Below, piece after piece: positions 19,042 through 30,771 of a stretch of DNA of 64,000 nt. The DNA comes from Kaistia algarum (GTDB lineage Bacteria; Pseudomonadota; Alphaproteobacteria; Rhizobiales; Kaistiaceae): the NCBI RefSeq assembly GCF_026343945.1, contig NZ_JAPKNJ010000003.1, positions 496,001 to 560,000 on the forward strand. The letters are read 5' to 3'. The notes under the pieces are model-generated. The model was not told where the DNA came from. It made no database searches and saw nothing but the letters and a program-made list of their open reading frames with translations. Position 1 is the stretch's first letter. Each line of letters opens with the position of its first letter. Made by a program: the position numbers and the translations under genes.

Positions 19042-20331
19042 ATGTCACGGAATTTCGCAGAACTCGTCCCCAACCAGGCGCCTGGCCGCTTCGACGGCAT
19101 CCGCCGCCCCTATGCCGCCGCCGATGTGGCGAAGCTGCGGGGTTCCGTCGTGGTCGCCCACACGCTGGCCGAGCGCGGCGCCGATCGCCTGTGGCGGCAG
19201 CTGCACGAGACGCCCTACGTCCATGCGCTAGGCGCCGTCACGGGCAACCAGGCCATGCAGATGGTCCGCGCCGGCCTGCAGGCGATCTATCTCTCGGGCT
19301 GGCAGGTCGCGGCCGACGCCAATACGGCTGGCGCGATGTATCCGGACCAGAGCCTCTATCCGGCCAATGCCGGTCCGGAACTCTGCCGGCGCATCAACAG
19401 GACGCTGCAGCGCGCCGACCAGATCGAACAGGCCGAGGGCAAGGTCTCGCGTGACTGGTTCGCGCCGATCGTCGCCGATGCCGAGGCCGGCTTTGGCGGG
19501 CCGCTCAACGCCTTCGAAATTATGAAGGCCTATATCGAGGCTGGCGCGGCGGCGGTTCATTTCGAGGACCAACTCGCCTCGGAGAAGAAGTGCGGCCATC
19601 TCGGCGGCAAGGTGCTGATCCCGACGGCGGCGCATGAGCGCAACCTCGTCGCCGCCCGGCTCGCGGCCGATGTCATGGGGGTTTCGACGCTGGTCGTCGC
19701 CCGCACGGACGCCGAATCGGCGCGGCTGATCACCTCGGATATCGACGAGCGCGACCGGCCCTTCATCGTGCCCGGTGAGCGGACGGCGGAGGGCTTCTTC
19801 CGCCTGAAGGAGGGAACCGGGCTCGATCACTGCATCGCGCGCGGGCTCGCCTTCGCGCCGCACGCCGATCTGCTGTGGTGGGAGACGTCGCATCCCGATC
19901 TCGGCGATGCGCGCGCCTTCGCCGAGGCGATCCATGCGAAATATCCGGGCAAGCTGCTCGCCTATAATTGCTCGCCCTCGTTCAACTGGCGGGCGAAGCT
20001 GGATCCGGCGACGATCGAGACGTTCCAGCGCGAGCTGGGCGCCATGGGCTACAAATTCCAGTTCGTGACGCTGGCGGGCTTCCATGCGCTCAACCACTCC
20101 ATGTTCGAGCTCGCGAGCGGCTATCGCGACCGCGGCATGGGCGCCTATAGCGAGCTGCAGCAAGCCGAATTCGCCGCCGAGGCGACCGGCTACACCGCGA
20201 CGCGACATCAGCGCGAAGTCGGCACTGGCTATTTCGACCAGGTGTCACTGGCGATCACCGGCGGCCTCTCCTCGACGACGGCCATGGCCGAGTCGACCGA
20301 GGCCGAGCAGTTCCTGACCGCAGCCGAATGA
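19042..20331 (+). CDS. aceA: Isocitrate lyase
   Basis: The first glyoxylate-shunt enzyme, splitting isocitrate to succinate and glyoxylate and needed for growth on acetate and fatty acids. The ATG at 19042 follows a strong GGAGAGGA and gives 429 residues, the usual size. The active-site signature is [11 protein letters not shown] (from about residue 183); further landmarks are [15 protein letters not shown] and YNCSPSFNW. The gene is divergent from the ScfR/RamB-like regulator and followed at once by a DUF4170 gene whose ribosome binding site overlaps the aceA stop. Malate synthase is not in the window. Confidence 0.97.
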   Translation: MSRNFAELVPNQAPGRFDGIRRPYAAADVAKLRGSVVVAHTLAERGADRLWRQLHETPYVHALGAVTGNQAMQMVRAGLQAIYLSGWQVAADANTAGAMYPDQSLYPANAGPELCRRINRTLQRADQIEQAEGKVSRDWFAPIVADAEAGFGGPLNAFEIMKAYIEAGAAAVHFEDQLASEKKCGHLGGKVLIPTAAHERNLVAARLAADVMGVSTLVVARTDAESARLITSDIDERDRPFIVPGERTAEGFFRLKEGTGLDHCIARGLAFAPHADLLWWETSHPDLGDARAFAEAIHAKYPGKLLAYNCSPSFNWRAKLDPATIETFQRELGAMGYKFQFVTLAGFHALNHSMFELASGYRDRGMGAYSELQQAEFAAEATGYTATRHQREVGTGYFDQVSLAITGGLSSTTAMAESTEAEQFLTAAE

Positions 20332-20345
20332 GAGGAGGCTTTGAA

Positions 20346-20540
20346 ATGAACACGTCCCGTTTCTGGATCGTCGGCGGCGAATATGCCTCGATGACGTTCG
20401 ACCGGCTGATCGAGGGCACGCAGCGCGTGCTCGGACCCTTCGGTGAACGCCGCGCCGCGGAGGATGCCTGGCGCCGGCTCTCCGAGGAGAATCGCAGCCA
20501 ATGCCTGATGCGGTTCACCATCGCATCGGAACGTACCTGA
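20346..20540 (+). CDS. DUF4170-like small protein downstream of aceA
   Basis: A 64-residue protein beginning MNTSRFWIVGGEYASM, with a central GPFGERRAAEDAW and ending LMRFTIASERT. The pattern WIVGGEY...GPF...A...W matches the small DUF4170 family found in alphaproteobacteria; that assignment is from memory of the family. Function is unknown. GAGAGGAGG at 20329-20337 is a good ribosome binding site for the ATG at 20346. An in-frame ATG at 20328 overlaps the aceA stop and is less likely. Co-transcription with aceA is likely. Confidence 0.65.
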   Translation: MNTSRFWIVGGEYASMTFDRLIEGTQRVLGPFGERRAAEDAWRRLSEENRSQCLMRFTIASERT

Positions 20541-20611
20541 ACTCTGCACGAGCCGGGGATCCCCCGCACAATTCCACCGGCTCTTGCGAGGCGCCCGGTG
20601 GCACGGCATAG

Positions 20612-23068
<2,457 letters not shown>

Positions 23069-23106
23069 CCGCCCGCCACGCTGGGCAATGTCCGCCCGTC
23101 ACGAAA

Positions 23107-23130
23107 AGAGCCCCGCCAGGGCGGGGCTCT
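23107..23130. terminator. Bidirectional terminator between ligA and the PRC-barrel gene
   Basis: An 11-bp perfect stem (23107-23117 with 23120-23130) lies between two convergent genes. On the minus strand it is followed by TTTCGTG, making it a good terminator for the PRC-barrel gene; on the plus strand the U-run is weak. Confidence 0.75.
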
Positions 23131-23152
23131 CCTTCGGGATGGTGACCTGGAT

Positions 23153-23662
23153 TTACTGCGCCGGGGTTGCCGGGGTCGGCGCCGGGTCCATCGGTGCCGG
23201 TGTCGTCGAGCCGGTCGTCGAGACGTCGGCCGCGTCGAGCGGCTTGAATTCCGGTGCCGCGGTCAGCTCTTCCTTGGTCGTCGCGAGGCGGTACTTGACC
23301 GTGTTGCCGTCGGCGACCCGTTCCAGCGCCGTCGGGTTGATCGCGACGTTCTTCTCGCCGATGCCGAGGAAGCCGCCGACGCCGATCACAACTGCCTTCA
23401 CCGTGCCATTGCTGGCGACGACGAGGTCGTTGATGTCGCCGAGATTGTCATCGGCGGGGCTGTAGACGGTCGAACCGATCAACCTGGCAGCCAACCAGTC
23501 GTCCGGCGCCTGAAGGGTGATGAAGCGCTCTGTCATCGCTGTGGTGGCGCTCATATCGGTGGTTGCAGCCGGCGCGGGTGCCGGGGTGGTCGCATCCTGG
23601 GCGAACGCGGGACCGGCCGCGAGGAAGCCGGCCAACGCAGTGGCCGCGAGTATCTTCTTCAT
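23153..23662 (-). CDS. Exported PRC-barrel domain protein
   Basis: A 169-residue secreted protein. The ATG at 23662 follows GGAG and starts a clear signal peptide (MKKILAATALAGFLAAGPAFA). A short Ala/Pro/Thr linker leads to a PRC-barrel domain (about 58-130), with LIGSTVYSPADDNLGDIND and VVIGVGGFLGIGEKNVAI. The C-terminus is again Pro/Ala/Thr-rich. PRC-barrel proteins of this exported kind are common in Rhizobiales, often stress-linked, but without defined biochemistry. An extension upstream of 23662 is open but lacks a plausible start context. Confidence 0.85.
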   Translation of the reverse strand: MKKILAATALAGFLAAGPAFAQDATTPAPAPAATTDMSATTAMTERFITLQAPDDWLAARLIGSTVYSPADDNLGDINDLVVASNGTVKAVVIGVGGFLGIGEKNVAINPTALERVADGNTVKYRLATTKEELTAAPEFKPLDAADVSTTGSTTPAPMDPAPTPATPAQ

Positions 23663-23789
23663 GGTCGTAACTCCGTGTTTTGTCGTCACTATCGAGCGAT
23701 TGCTCAGACAGGAAACGGAGTCGGATAAGCTCCGTTCCATCACGGAATATTTCTACATTTCTCCAAGCGTGATGGAACGGCAGTCGCCC

Positions 23790-25625
23790 TCATGCAACGA
23801 CGGATTGCGTCGAGGCGAGCAAAAACTGGAGCGCCCGCCCGGTCAGCCGGGGCGCCAGAGCCTCCCGCACGCGCGCATGATAGGCGTCGAGCCACGCGAT
23901 TTCGGCCGCGTTCAACAGCGCGGGCTCGACCAGCTTGCGGTCGATGGGAGCAAGCGTCAGCGTCTCGAACCCGAGCATCGGCCGCTCGCCGCCCTCGATC
24001 GGCTCCGGCGGATGGACGAGGATCAGGTTCTCGATGCGGATGCCATAGGCGCCGGTCTTGTAATAGCCTGGCTCGTTGGAAAGGATCATGCCCGGCTCCA
24101 GCGCGAAGGTGCCCGTCTTGGAGATCCGGGCCGGCCCCTCATGGACGGAAAGGAAAGCGCCGACGCCATGGCCCGTGCCATGGTCGTAGTCGAGACCCTT
24201 CTGCCAAAGCGCGATCCGCGCCAGCGTATCGAGCTGCGCGCCGTTGGTGCCGGCGGGAAAGCGCGCGGTGGCCAGCGCGATATGGCCTTTCAGCACCAGC
24301 GTGAAGCGCTGGCGCATCTCGGCGGTCGGCTCGCCGATAGCGATGGTGCGGGTGATATCGGTTGTGCCGTCGCGGAACTGCGCGCCGGAATCGACGAGAT
24401 AGAGCGAGCCCGGCTCGATCTTGCGATTGGTCGCCTCGTTGACGCGGTAGTGAACAATGGCGCCGTCCGAACCGGCGCCGGAGATGGTATCGAACGAGAT
24501 GTCGGCGAGCGGCATGCCGTCCTCTTCGCCGATCTCGGCACGGAAGGCTTCCAGCCGGCGCGCGGCGGCGATCTCGTCGAGTTCACCCGTCGGCGCTTCT
24601 TCGTCGAGCCAGGCGAGAAAGCGGGTCATCGCGACGCCGTCGCGATGATGGGCCCGGCGGCTGCCATCGAGTTCGATAGCGTTCTTGCGCGCCTTTGGCA
24701 GCGTCACCGGATCGCTGCCTTCGATCAGCGTGCCTTCGGCGGCGATGAGCGCGCGCAGCAACGCTGCCGGGGTCGTGTTCGGATCGGCGAGCACGCGGGC
24801 ACCGGAGCCGCCGAGCCGCTCCAGATCGCCCAGGATAGCAGTTTCCTCGCGGATGTCGGCGAGATCGGCGAGCGCGTCGCGCACGGCGTTGGAGAGCTTG
24901 CGGCTGTCAATATAGAGCGTCGGCGGGCCGTCACGGGAGAGAATGGCGTAGGAGAGGGCGACCGGATTGTGCGGCACGTCGGTGCCGCGGATGTTGAAGG
25001 TCCAGGCGATCGAATCCGACTGCGCGATTACGGCCGCGTCGGCGCCCTTTTCGGCGAGGACAGCCTGCAATCGCTCGATCTTGGCGCGGGCGCTTTCGCC
25101 CGCCAGATCGTCGCCCTGTAGTGAAACGGCGCCGACCGGCGGGGCAGGGCGGTCGGCCCAGATCCGGTCGATCGGGTTTTCGTCGACGGGGACCAGTCCC
25201 GCGCCCGTGCCTGCGGCGGCATGCTCGAAACGGCGGAGCTCGGCAAGCGTCAGCAGCCTCGGATCATAGCCGATGCGGTCGCCCTGCTTCAGGCGGGGAC
25301 GAATCCAGGCATGGGGCGGCGTTTCGATCAGGTGTTCCGGCGTGAAATCCGCGATTTCGATCTGCTCGCGCACTTGGAGCGTATAGCGACCATCGACAAA
25401 GATAGCCGCCTCGCCGGCCAGCACGATCGCCATGCCGGCCGAGCCGGTGAAGCCCGTGAGCCAGGCAAGCCGCTCGGCCGAGGCCGGCGTGTATTCGCCT
25501 TGATATTCATCGGAATGCGGGACGAGAAAGCCGGAAAGGCCGTGTTTCCCAAGCTCTGCACGCAGCGATACGAGGCGTCCGCCGATCGGCTGGGAGCGGG
25601 CCGGGGCGTCGAAGTTCTGGAACAT
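23790..25625 (-). CDS. pepP: Xaa-Pro aminopeptidase (M24B), long form
   Basis: A cytoplasmic metallopeptidase removing N-terminal residues before proline. The 611 residues are of the long, three-domain (eukaryote-like aminopeptidase P) kind. There are two creatinase-like N-terminal domains (1-300; GFLVPHSDEYQGEY), then the pita-bread catalytic domain. Metal ligands are the two aspartates in VDSGAQFRDGTTDITR (about 411-425), the histidine in HGTGHGVGAFLS (about 482), and glutamates in MILSNEPGYY (about 515) and GIRIEN (about 531). It stands alone between other transcription units. The gene symbol is by family resemblance. Confidence 0.92.
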   Translation of the reverse strand: MFQNFDAPARSQPIGGRLVSLRAELGKHGLSGFLVPHSDEYQGEYTPASAERLAWLTGFTGSAGMAIVLAGEAAIFVDGRYTLQVREQIEIADFTPEHLIETPPHAWIRPRLKQGDRIGYDPRLLTLAELRRFEHAAAGTGAGLVPVDENPIDRIWADRPAPPVGAVSLQGDDLAGESARAKIERLQAVLAEKGADAAVIAQSDSIAWTFNIRGTDVPHNPVALSYAILSRDGPPTLYIDSRKLSNAVRDALADLADIREETAILGDLERLGGSGARVLADPNTTPAALLRALIAAEGTLIEGSDPVTLPKARKNAIELDGSRRAHHRDGVAMTRFLAWLDEEAPTGELDEIAAARRLEAFRAEIGEEDGMPLADISFDTISGAGSDGAIVHYRVNEATNRKIEPGSLYLVDSGAQFRDGTTDITRTIAIGEPTAEMRQRFTLVLKGHIALATARFPAGTNGAQLDTLARIALWQKGLDYDHGTGHGVGAFLSVHEGPARISKTGTFALEPGMILSNEPGYYKTGAYGIRIENLILVHPPEPIEGGERPMLGFETLTLAPIDRKLVEPALLNAAEIAWLDAYHARVREALAPRLTGRALQFLLASTQSVVA

Positions 25626-25854
25626 GAGCTGGTCTTTCGGTCGCGAATCTTAACGAAACCTATCGGCACGCCTCTCCAGCGGCAATCGCGTCAACATCCT
25701 TGTTTGCAACGCGGCATGAATGTGGCCGTATCTTGTGCGATGCAAAAACCGCATGCCAGTCATTCCATTTGAGGCGGTGCTGGTAAGCGATTGGAGAGGC
25801 TATGTTGGTTCTCGGAAGGGGAGGGCGACAGCGCTCCGGCAAAAGGAATTCGAA

Positions 25855-26073
25855 ATGATGGCTCGAGCATATGGCGAAATCGGCGTTGCAGCGGCGGGAA
25901 GCCGTGGCCACGGCGTCGTCCGGCGCGCCGTCGCTCGGATGAACCACGTTCGCGAGCGCTCCATGCCGCGCTATGTGAACGGGTACCAGCTCTCGCTCGA
26001 CGATGCGAGCCTCGCGACCTTCGGCTTCGATCGCGAGACCCACGAGCGCGCGGCGTTCAGCAGCCCGCTCTGA
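25855..26073 (+). CDS. Small hypothetical protein
   Basis: A 72-residue unknown protein. AAAGGAA at 25842-25847 is well placed before the ATG at 25855. The C-terminal part reads MPRYVNGYQLSLDDASL and ATFGFDRETHER, a pattern (RYVNG, L-DD-L, G-DR) I associate with short conserved proteins of Rhizobiales, somewhat like the tail of DUF1127 proteins. The N-terminal half (Ala/Gly/Arg-rich) is less convincing. No membrane helix was seen. It may be expressed ahead of the downstream CoA-transferase. Function is not predictable. Confidence 0.5.
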   Translation: MMARAYGEIGVAAAGSRGHGVVRRAVARMNHVRERSMPRYVNGYQLSLDDASLATFGFDRETHERAAFSSPL

Positions 26074-26193
26074 GACAAATGCGGTTCTGGCCTCGGCGCG
26101 ACAGCCCGTCGCGCCCGGCATCACGCTTCTGGCGTGCTTATCACCCTGGCTTGGTACTATGGTCCGGCAGTCTTATCGTCTGGCTGGACCGTC

Positions 26194-27684
26194 ATGCTTC
26201 AGGATCGTATCCGCCTCGCCTCGCTGCGCGACAAGGTCATGTCGGCGGCCGAGGCCTCCCGCTTCATAAAGGACGGGATGACCGTCGGCATGAGTGGCTT
26301 CACCCGTGCGGGTGATGCCAAGGCCGTGCCGCTGGCACTGGCCGAGAGGGCGAAGACCGAGCCGCTCGGCATTACGCTGATGACCGGCGCCTCGCTCGGC
26401 AGCGGCGTCGACAAGGTGCTGACCGAAGCCCATGTGCTGAAGCGCCGCCTGCCGTTCCAGTCCGACCCCGTGCTGCGCGCCGCGATCAATCGCGGCGAAG
26501 TGATGTTCATCGACCAGCATTTGTCCGAGACGGTCGAACTCGTCCGCTCGCACCAGATGGGTCCGATCGACGTCGCCGTGGTCGAGGCGGCGGCGATCAC
26601 CCGCGAGGGCGCGATCGTGCCGACGACCTCCGTCGGCAACACGGCGACCTTCGCGATTCTCGCCAAACAAGTGATCGTCGAGATCAATCTCGGCCAGCAC
26701 ACCGATTTCGAGGGCATACACGACATCTATATCCCGACGCGGCGCCCCTATCGCGAGCCTATCCCCGTCGTCGCGCCAGAGAGCCGCATCGGCCTGCCCT
26801 TCATTCCGATCGATCCGGCCAAAATCGTCGCCATCGTTGTCACCGACCAGCAGGACAGCTCCGCCGAGACAACGCCGCCAGATGACGACACACGGGCGAT
26901 TGCCGGGCATCTGACCGAGTTTCTCTCCTCCGAGGTCAGGAAGGGACGGCTCACCAACCGGCTCGGGCCGCTGCAGGCGGGCATCGGCTCGATCGCCAAT
27001 GCCGTTCTGACTGGGCTGATCGATAGTCCGTTCCATGACCTGACCATGTATAGCGAGGTTCTGCAGGACAGCACCTTCGACCTCTTTGATTCCGGCAAGC
27101 TCGTCTTTGCCTCCGGCTCGTCGATCACGCTGTCATCAGCCTGCCAGGCGCGGGTCTTCCCGAATATCGGCCAATACAAGAGCCGGCTGATCCTGCGGCC
27201 GCAGGAGATCTCGAACCATCCCGAGGTCATCCGCCGCCTCGGCATCATCGGTATCAACACCGCGCTCGAATGCGACATCTATGGCAATGTCAATTCGACC
27301 CATGTCGGCGGTACGCACATGATGAACGGCATCGGCGGCTCGGGCGATTTCGCCCGCAACGCCTATCTCGCCGTCTTCGTCACCAAGTCGCTGGCCAAGG
27401 GCGGCACGATCTCGCGCGTCGTTCCGATGGTGCCGCATGTCGACCACAATGAGCACGATGTCGACGTGGTCGTGACGGAGAACGGCCTTGCGGATCTGCG
27501 CGGTCTCGCCCCGCGCGAGCGCGCGGAGCTGATCATCGCCAATTGCATGCACGCTGATTTCCGCAACCAGGCGCGCGACTACTTCACCCGCGCGCTGAAG
27601 CGCGGCGGCCAGACGCCGCACCTGCTCAACGAGGCGTTCGAGTGGTACGACCGGCTCGAGAAGACGGGATCGATGAAGGGGTAG
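26194..27684 (+). CDS. Acetyl-CoA hydrolase / succinyl-CoA:acetate CoA-transferase
   Basis: A 496-residue class I CoA-transferase of the AarC/Cat1/Ach1 family, interconverting acetyl-CoA and succinate with succinyl-CoA and acetate. The ATG at 26194 gives MLQDRIRLASLRDKV, a normal family start; the frame is open further upstream. Landmarks are GMTVGMSGFTRAGDAK, VPTTSVGNTATF, the likely catalytic glutamate in MYSEVLQDS (about 287) and GIGGSGDFARNAY (about 378-390). The ribosome binding site is unclear. With aceA 6 kb away it points to acetate metabolism. Hydrolase versus transferase activity cannot be settled from sequence, though the family is mostly transferase. Confidence 0.9.
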   Translation: MLQDRIRLASLRDKVMSAAEASRFIKDGMTVGMSGFTRAGDAKAVPLALAERAKTEPLGITLMTGASLGSGVDKVLTEAHVLKRRLPFQSDPVLRAAINRGEVMFIDQHLSETVELVRSHQMGPIDVAVVEAAAITREGAIVPTTSVGNTATFAILAKQVIVEINLGQHTDFEGIHDIYIPTRRPYREPIPVVAPESRIGLPFIPIDPAKIVAIVVTDQQDSSAETTPPDDDTRAIAGHLTEFLSSEVRKGRLTNRLGPLQAGIGSIANAVLTGLIDSPFHDLTMYSEVLQDSTFDLFDSGKLVFASGSSITLSSACQARVFPNIGQYKSRLILRPQEISNHPEVIRRLGIIGINTALECDIYGNVNSTHVGGTHMMNGIGGSGDFARNAYLAVFVTKSLAKGGTISRVVPMVPHVDHNEHDVDVVVTENGLADLRGLAPRERAELIIANCMHADFRNQARDYFTRALKRGGQTPHLLNEAFEWYDRLEKTGSMKG

Positions 27685-27703
27685 GGGCGTCGATCTTCCT
27701 TGA

Positions 27704-27783
27704 GCCCTCCCTTGGGGGAGGGATTGCTTCGCCTGTTCGGGAAGGTGCACATCCGCTGGGACGCCTCCCTCAAGGGGAGGGTC
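27704..27783. repeat. REP-like palindromic element between convergent genes
   Basis: Two G/C-rich inverted copies of a CCCTCCCTNNNGGGGAGGG-like palindrome flank about 40 bases (27704-27724 and 27764-27783), placed between the CoA-transferase and prmA stops. A related element follows degP at 57564-57613. It could fold into a long hairpin and act as a bidirectional terminator. Confidence 0.6.
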
Positions 27784-27795
27784 GGAGAGAAGCGC

Positions 27796-28662
27796 TCACC
27801 GCTCCAGAGTCAGCGTCAGCCAGCCTTCCATCTCGCCGGAGCGGGTGAGGCGCAATCCTTCCGCCTCATAGGCAGCGGTGACGGCCGGACCCTGCGCGAC
27901 CAGCAGGCCGGAGAGCACGACGGTGCCGTCGGGGGTCAGGTGGCGCGCGATTTCGGGCGCGAGCGCGATCAGCGGGCCGGCCAGGATATTGGCGATGACG
28001 AGGTCGAACGGCGCGTTCGCCGCGAAGACGGGATTGCCGAAACCCTCGGCCGTCGCCGCCTCGATCAACGCGCCGACGCCGTTCAGTGCCGCGTTCTCTT
28101 CCGTCACGCGGGTCGCGATAGGATCGATGTCGGTGGCGAGCACGGTTTTGCCCCAGGCCTTGGCGAGCGCGATGGCGAGTACCCCCGTGCCCGTGCCAAG
28201 GTCGAGGATGCTCTTGAAGTCGCGCGCCGAGCAGAGGCGGTCGATCTCGGCCAGGCAGCCGGCCGTCGTGCCGTGATGGCCCGTGCCGAACGCCTCGCCC
28301 GCCTCGATTTCGATCGAGATGTCGCCGGGCTGGATCTTGTCGCGGTCATGGCTGCCATGAACGAGGAAGCGTCCGGCGCGCACCGGCTTCAGACCTTCCA
28401 GCGATTTCGCCACCCAATCCTCGTCGGGCAGCGGCGCGATCTTGAAGGCGGGCGCATTGGAGCCGAGCACGCTGGCGGCCAGCGCGTTCAGCGCGGCTGC
28501 GTCGGGCTTATCCTCGAAATAGACGTCGACGACCCAACTCTGATCGGCCTGCTCCGTCGTGGCCGCGGTCGGAAAGTCCAGTTCCTCGGAGGCGCCGAGC
28601 GCCTCGACCAGCGCCTGCGCGGCGGCTTCTGTGGCGACGGTGAGGGAGGCGATGAGGGTCAT
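27796..28662 (-). CDS. prmA: Ribosomal protein L11 methyltransferase
   Basis: PrmA trimethylates ribosomal protein L11 with SAM. The 288 residues have an N-terminal substrate-binding domain (to about 110, with WVVDVYFEDKPD) and a Rossmann methyltransferase domain: FGTGHHGTTAGCL, motif I ILDLGTGTGVLAIA (about 150-163), VLATDIDPIA, and the Asn-containing DLVIANILAGPL. It is read toward the CoA-transferase gene, with a palindromic repeat between the two stops. Nothing odd in length or motifs. Confidence 0.95.
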   Translation of the reverse strand: MTLIASLTVATEAAAQALVEALGASEELDFPTAATTEQADQSWVVDVYFEDKPDAAALNALAASVLGSNAPAFKIAPLPDEDWVAKSLEGLKPVRAGRFLVHGSHDRDKIQPGDISIEIEAGEAFGTGHHGTTAGCLAEIDRLCSARDFKSILDLGTGTGVLAIALAKAWGKTVLATDIDPIATRVTEENAALNGVGALIEAATAEGFGNPVFAANAPFDLVIANILAGPLIALAPEIARHLTPDGTVVLSGLLVAQGPAVTAAYEAEGLRLTRSGEMEGWLTLTLER

Positions 28663-28785
28663 GGGATCTAATCCGAATAAGCAAACCGCTACATACCCCC
28701 GGCTCCATGAGGAGGGAAAGCAGATGAACTTGTTTCTCCCCCGTTCTAACCGGCGATCCGATCGATCGGCTGCAAGGTGACCCGC

Positions 28786-30570
28786 TCAGAACGCTCCGGC
28801 TTTGCGATAGGCGCCGACCGCCCGTGCTCGCATATCGCTGCACGACTTCGATTCGGTGTCTGAAAAGGGGCTTTCACTGACCGCTGTTTCATAGCTGGAG
28901 GCGCCTTTGAAGAAATCCTCTCCGCAGGCCGCGAACAGCGCAAGATTGGCCGGCAGATAGAGATCGTCTGCATCACCGGCCACGAAGGCGCTGAGGAGAG
29001 TCGGCATGAGCGAGAGTGGTAACGGTGTGGGTATGTCGAGAACGTTCGGGAGGCTGGAGTCGATTTTGAAAACCGTATGCTGGACCGATTCTTTCGTCCG
29101 ATACGGCGTGAAATCAAATTTAGCCGTGTCGGTCCCCGTAAAGGTATGTGGCTGGTGGTCGCCATAGAGCGCGATGACAAAGGGGCGGCCCGTTTCCCGC
29201 TGCAGATCGGCGAGAAAGTCTCGAGCCCTGTCGAACGCAACCGCGGTATCTCGCATGCGCAGCATATATTCGTTGAGCTGGCAGTTGATTCCGAATGAGT
29301 CAGTACCGGCCAGCGTCGCAATCATCGTGTCGCCGGGCTTGAAGTGGAGGCACTCGTGCGGCGCGTGGTTCTCGGACGTCGGGATGAACGCAAAGAAAGG
29401 ATTGGCGCGATCCGTTTTCATGCGCGCAACGAAGTCGTCGACCATTTGCAAGTCGGTCTCCCCGCCACCATCGCCTCTGCCAAGGTCGTGGCTATCGAGG
29501 AATGTGTTGAAACCATAATGGCCATAAGCACTGCGCGCATTAAAGAATTCGCCTGGCCATGAATAGAAGACGTACGTTTGATAGCCCTTGCTGCGAAGAT
29601 ATCTTGCAAACCCGCCTTTCACATAGGGCGACACCGATGCGTGGGTGTAGTATCCGAAATAACCGAATAATCGTGAATCAAGTCCGGTAACTGCTTCGAA
29701 TTCGGAAACCCATGACCCGCCGCCGATCGGGATTATCTTCAACGGTCCCATCGCAACGGTCATAGAATCATGAACCAGAATTGTATTTGCGTATGGCTCA
29801 GCTAGATGAAAGGCGGTGTTCGGGTCAAAGGTCGATTCCGCCTGGATCAGGACGATGTTTGGAAGCTTGTCTTTATCGATTGTCGTTGGGCGGATGAATT
29901 GCCGGGCAAGCGCCATGTCCGCTTTGTTGATGCCGTCCGACGATGAATCGACGAACGCGGCGCGTGCCTCGGAATCGAGCCAGCGTGTCGCCAATAGGAA
30001 CGGCACCAATCCGATGCGTCTTGAGAATTGAGTAACCCCATCTGGATTCCAGAAATTGGGGTCTGCGTTGGCAGCCCTGCCAAATTCATGGCTAGCTTCT
30101 ACTGTGAATAGCGTCGCCGAGATCGACAAAACCCCAAATAGCGCGACCAGAGTGACCAAGGGCAGTTGTGGCTTCTCGGCAGCCTGGCGGCGACGCCAGC
30201 CTCGCAGCATTAGGCCGACTAGCGCGATCGCAATCAGGATCAACGCCCCCTTGATCAGCGCGACGGCCACGTGAGGAAGTCCCATGGCTTCCGCCAACCC
30301 CGCAGGATTGTCGAAAGAAATTCTAAGATCTGTGAAAGTTAACGGAAGATGCGTCCGGTCGATTTTGATGTCGTTCGTAAATACAAGAAAAGCAACAAGG
30401 GCACCTCCGATACATAGAAGCCCTAATGAAAGTCCGACAGGAGCTAGAAGTAGGATGACGGATGCGTATCCTGCGCACAAAAGCCATCCATAAGACAGAA
30501 TGTCTAAAAACGGAACTGCCCAAGCGCTGGTAATAAAAAGCAATAATAGTGCAGCACTCAGTGCCCGCAT
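28786..30570 (-). CDS. LtaS/OpgB-like sulfatase-fold membrane enzyme
   Basis: A 594-residue inner-membrane protein with four or five N-terminal transmembrane helices (to about 165) and a large periplasmic alkaline-phosphatase/sulfatase-fold domain. The candidate nucleophile is the serine in GGGSWVSEFEAVTGL (about 281), where LtaS has a threonine in a similar motif. Other active-site pieces are NIVLIQAEST, SENHAPHECL and YGDHQPHTF. Such enzymes transfer phosphoglycerol or phosphoethanolamine to glycans or lipids, or hydrolyse these bonds. The ATG at 30570 follows GGGGGGATGG; a GTG at 30609 would add 13 residues. The gene, especially 29600-30570, is visibly richer in A/T than its neighbours, suggesting transfer. 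Confidence 0.85.
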   Translation of the reverse strand: MRALSAALLLLFITSAWAVPFLDILSYGWLLCAGYASVILLLAPVGLSLGLLCIGGALVAFLVFTNDIKIDRTHLPLTFTDLRISFDNPAGLAEAMGLPHVAVALIKGALILIAIALVGLMLRGWRRRQAAEKPQLPLVTLVALFGVLSISATLFTVEASHEFGRAANADPNFWNPDGVTQFSRRIGLVPFLLATRWLDSEARAAFVDSSSDGINKADMALARQFIRPTTIDKDKLPNIVLIQAESTFDPNTAFHLAEPYANTILVHDSMTVAMGPLKIIPIGGGSWVSEFEAVTGLDSRLFGYFGYYTHASVSPYVKGGFARYLRSKGYQTYVFYSWPGEFFNARSAYGHYGFNTFLDSHDLGRGDGGGETDLQMVDDFVARMKTDRANPFFAFIPTSENHAPHECLHFKPGDTMIATLAGTDSFGINCQLNEYMLRMRDTAVAFDRARDFLADLQRETGRPFVIALYGDHQPHTFTGTDTAKFDFTPYRTKESVQHTVFKIDSSLPNVLDIPTPLPLSLMPTLLSAFVAGDADDLYLPANLALFAACGEDFFKGASSYETAVSESPFSDTESKSCSDMRARAVGAYRKAGAF

Positions 30571-30771
30571 TCCATCCCCCCGAGGAAGCCGAAGCACAGA
30601 GCTATTCACAGATTGACCGTCTATTCAACTGCAGGACGTCAAGTTGACGAGTCTCTAGCGATCAGGCTGCGCCCTTCGAAGACAGACATTTGGTAGCCTA
30701 GGTCTCCTGGGCCACAACCAGGAACGGATCATAAAGCCAAGTCGACAGTGCGGGTCCAGCACGACCACGCC

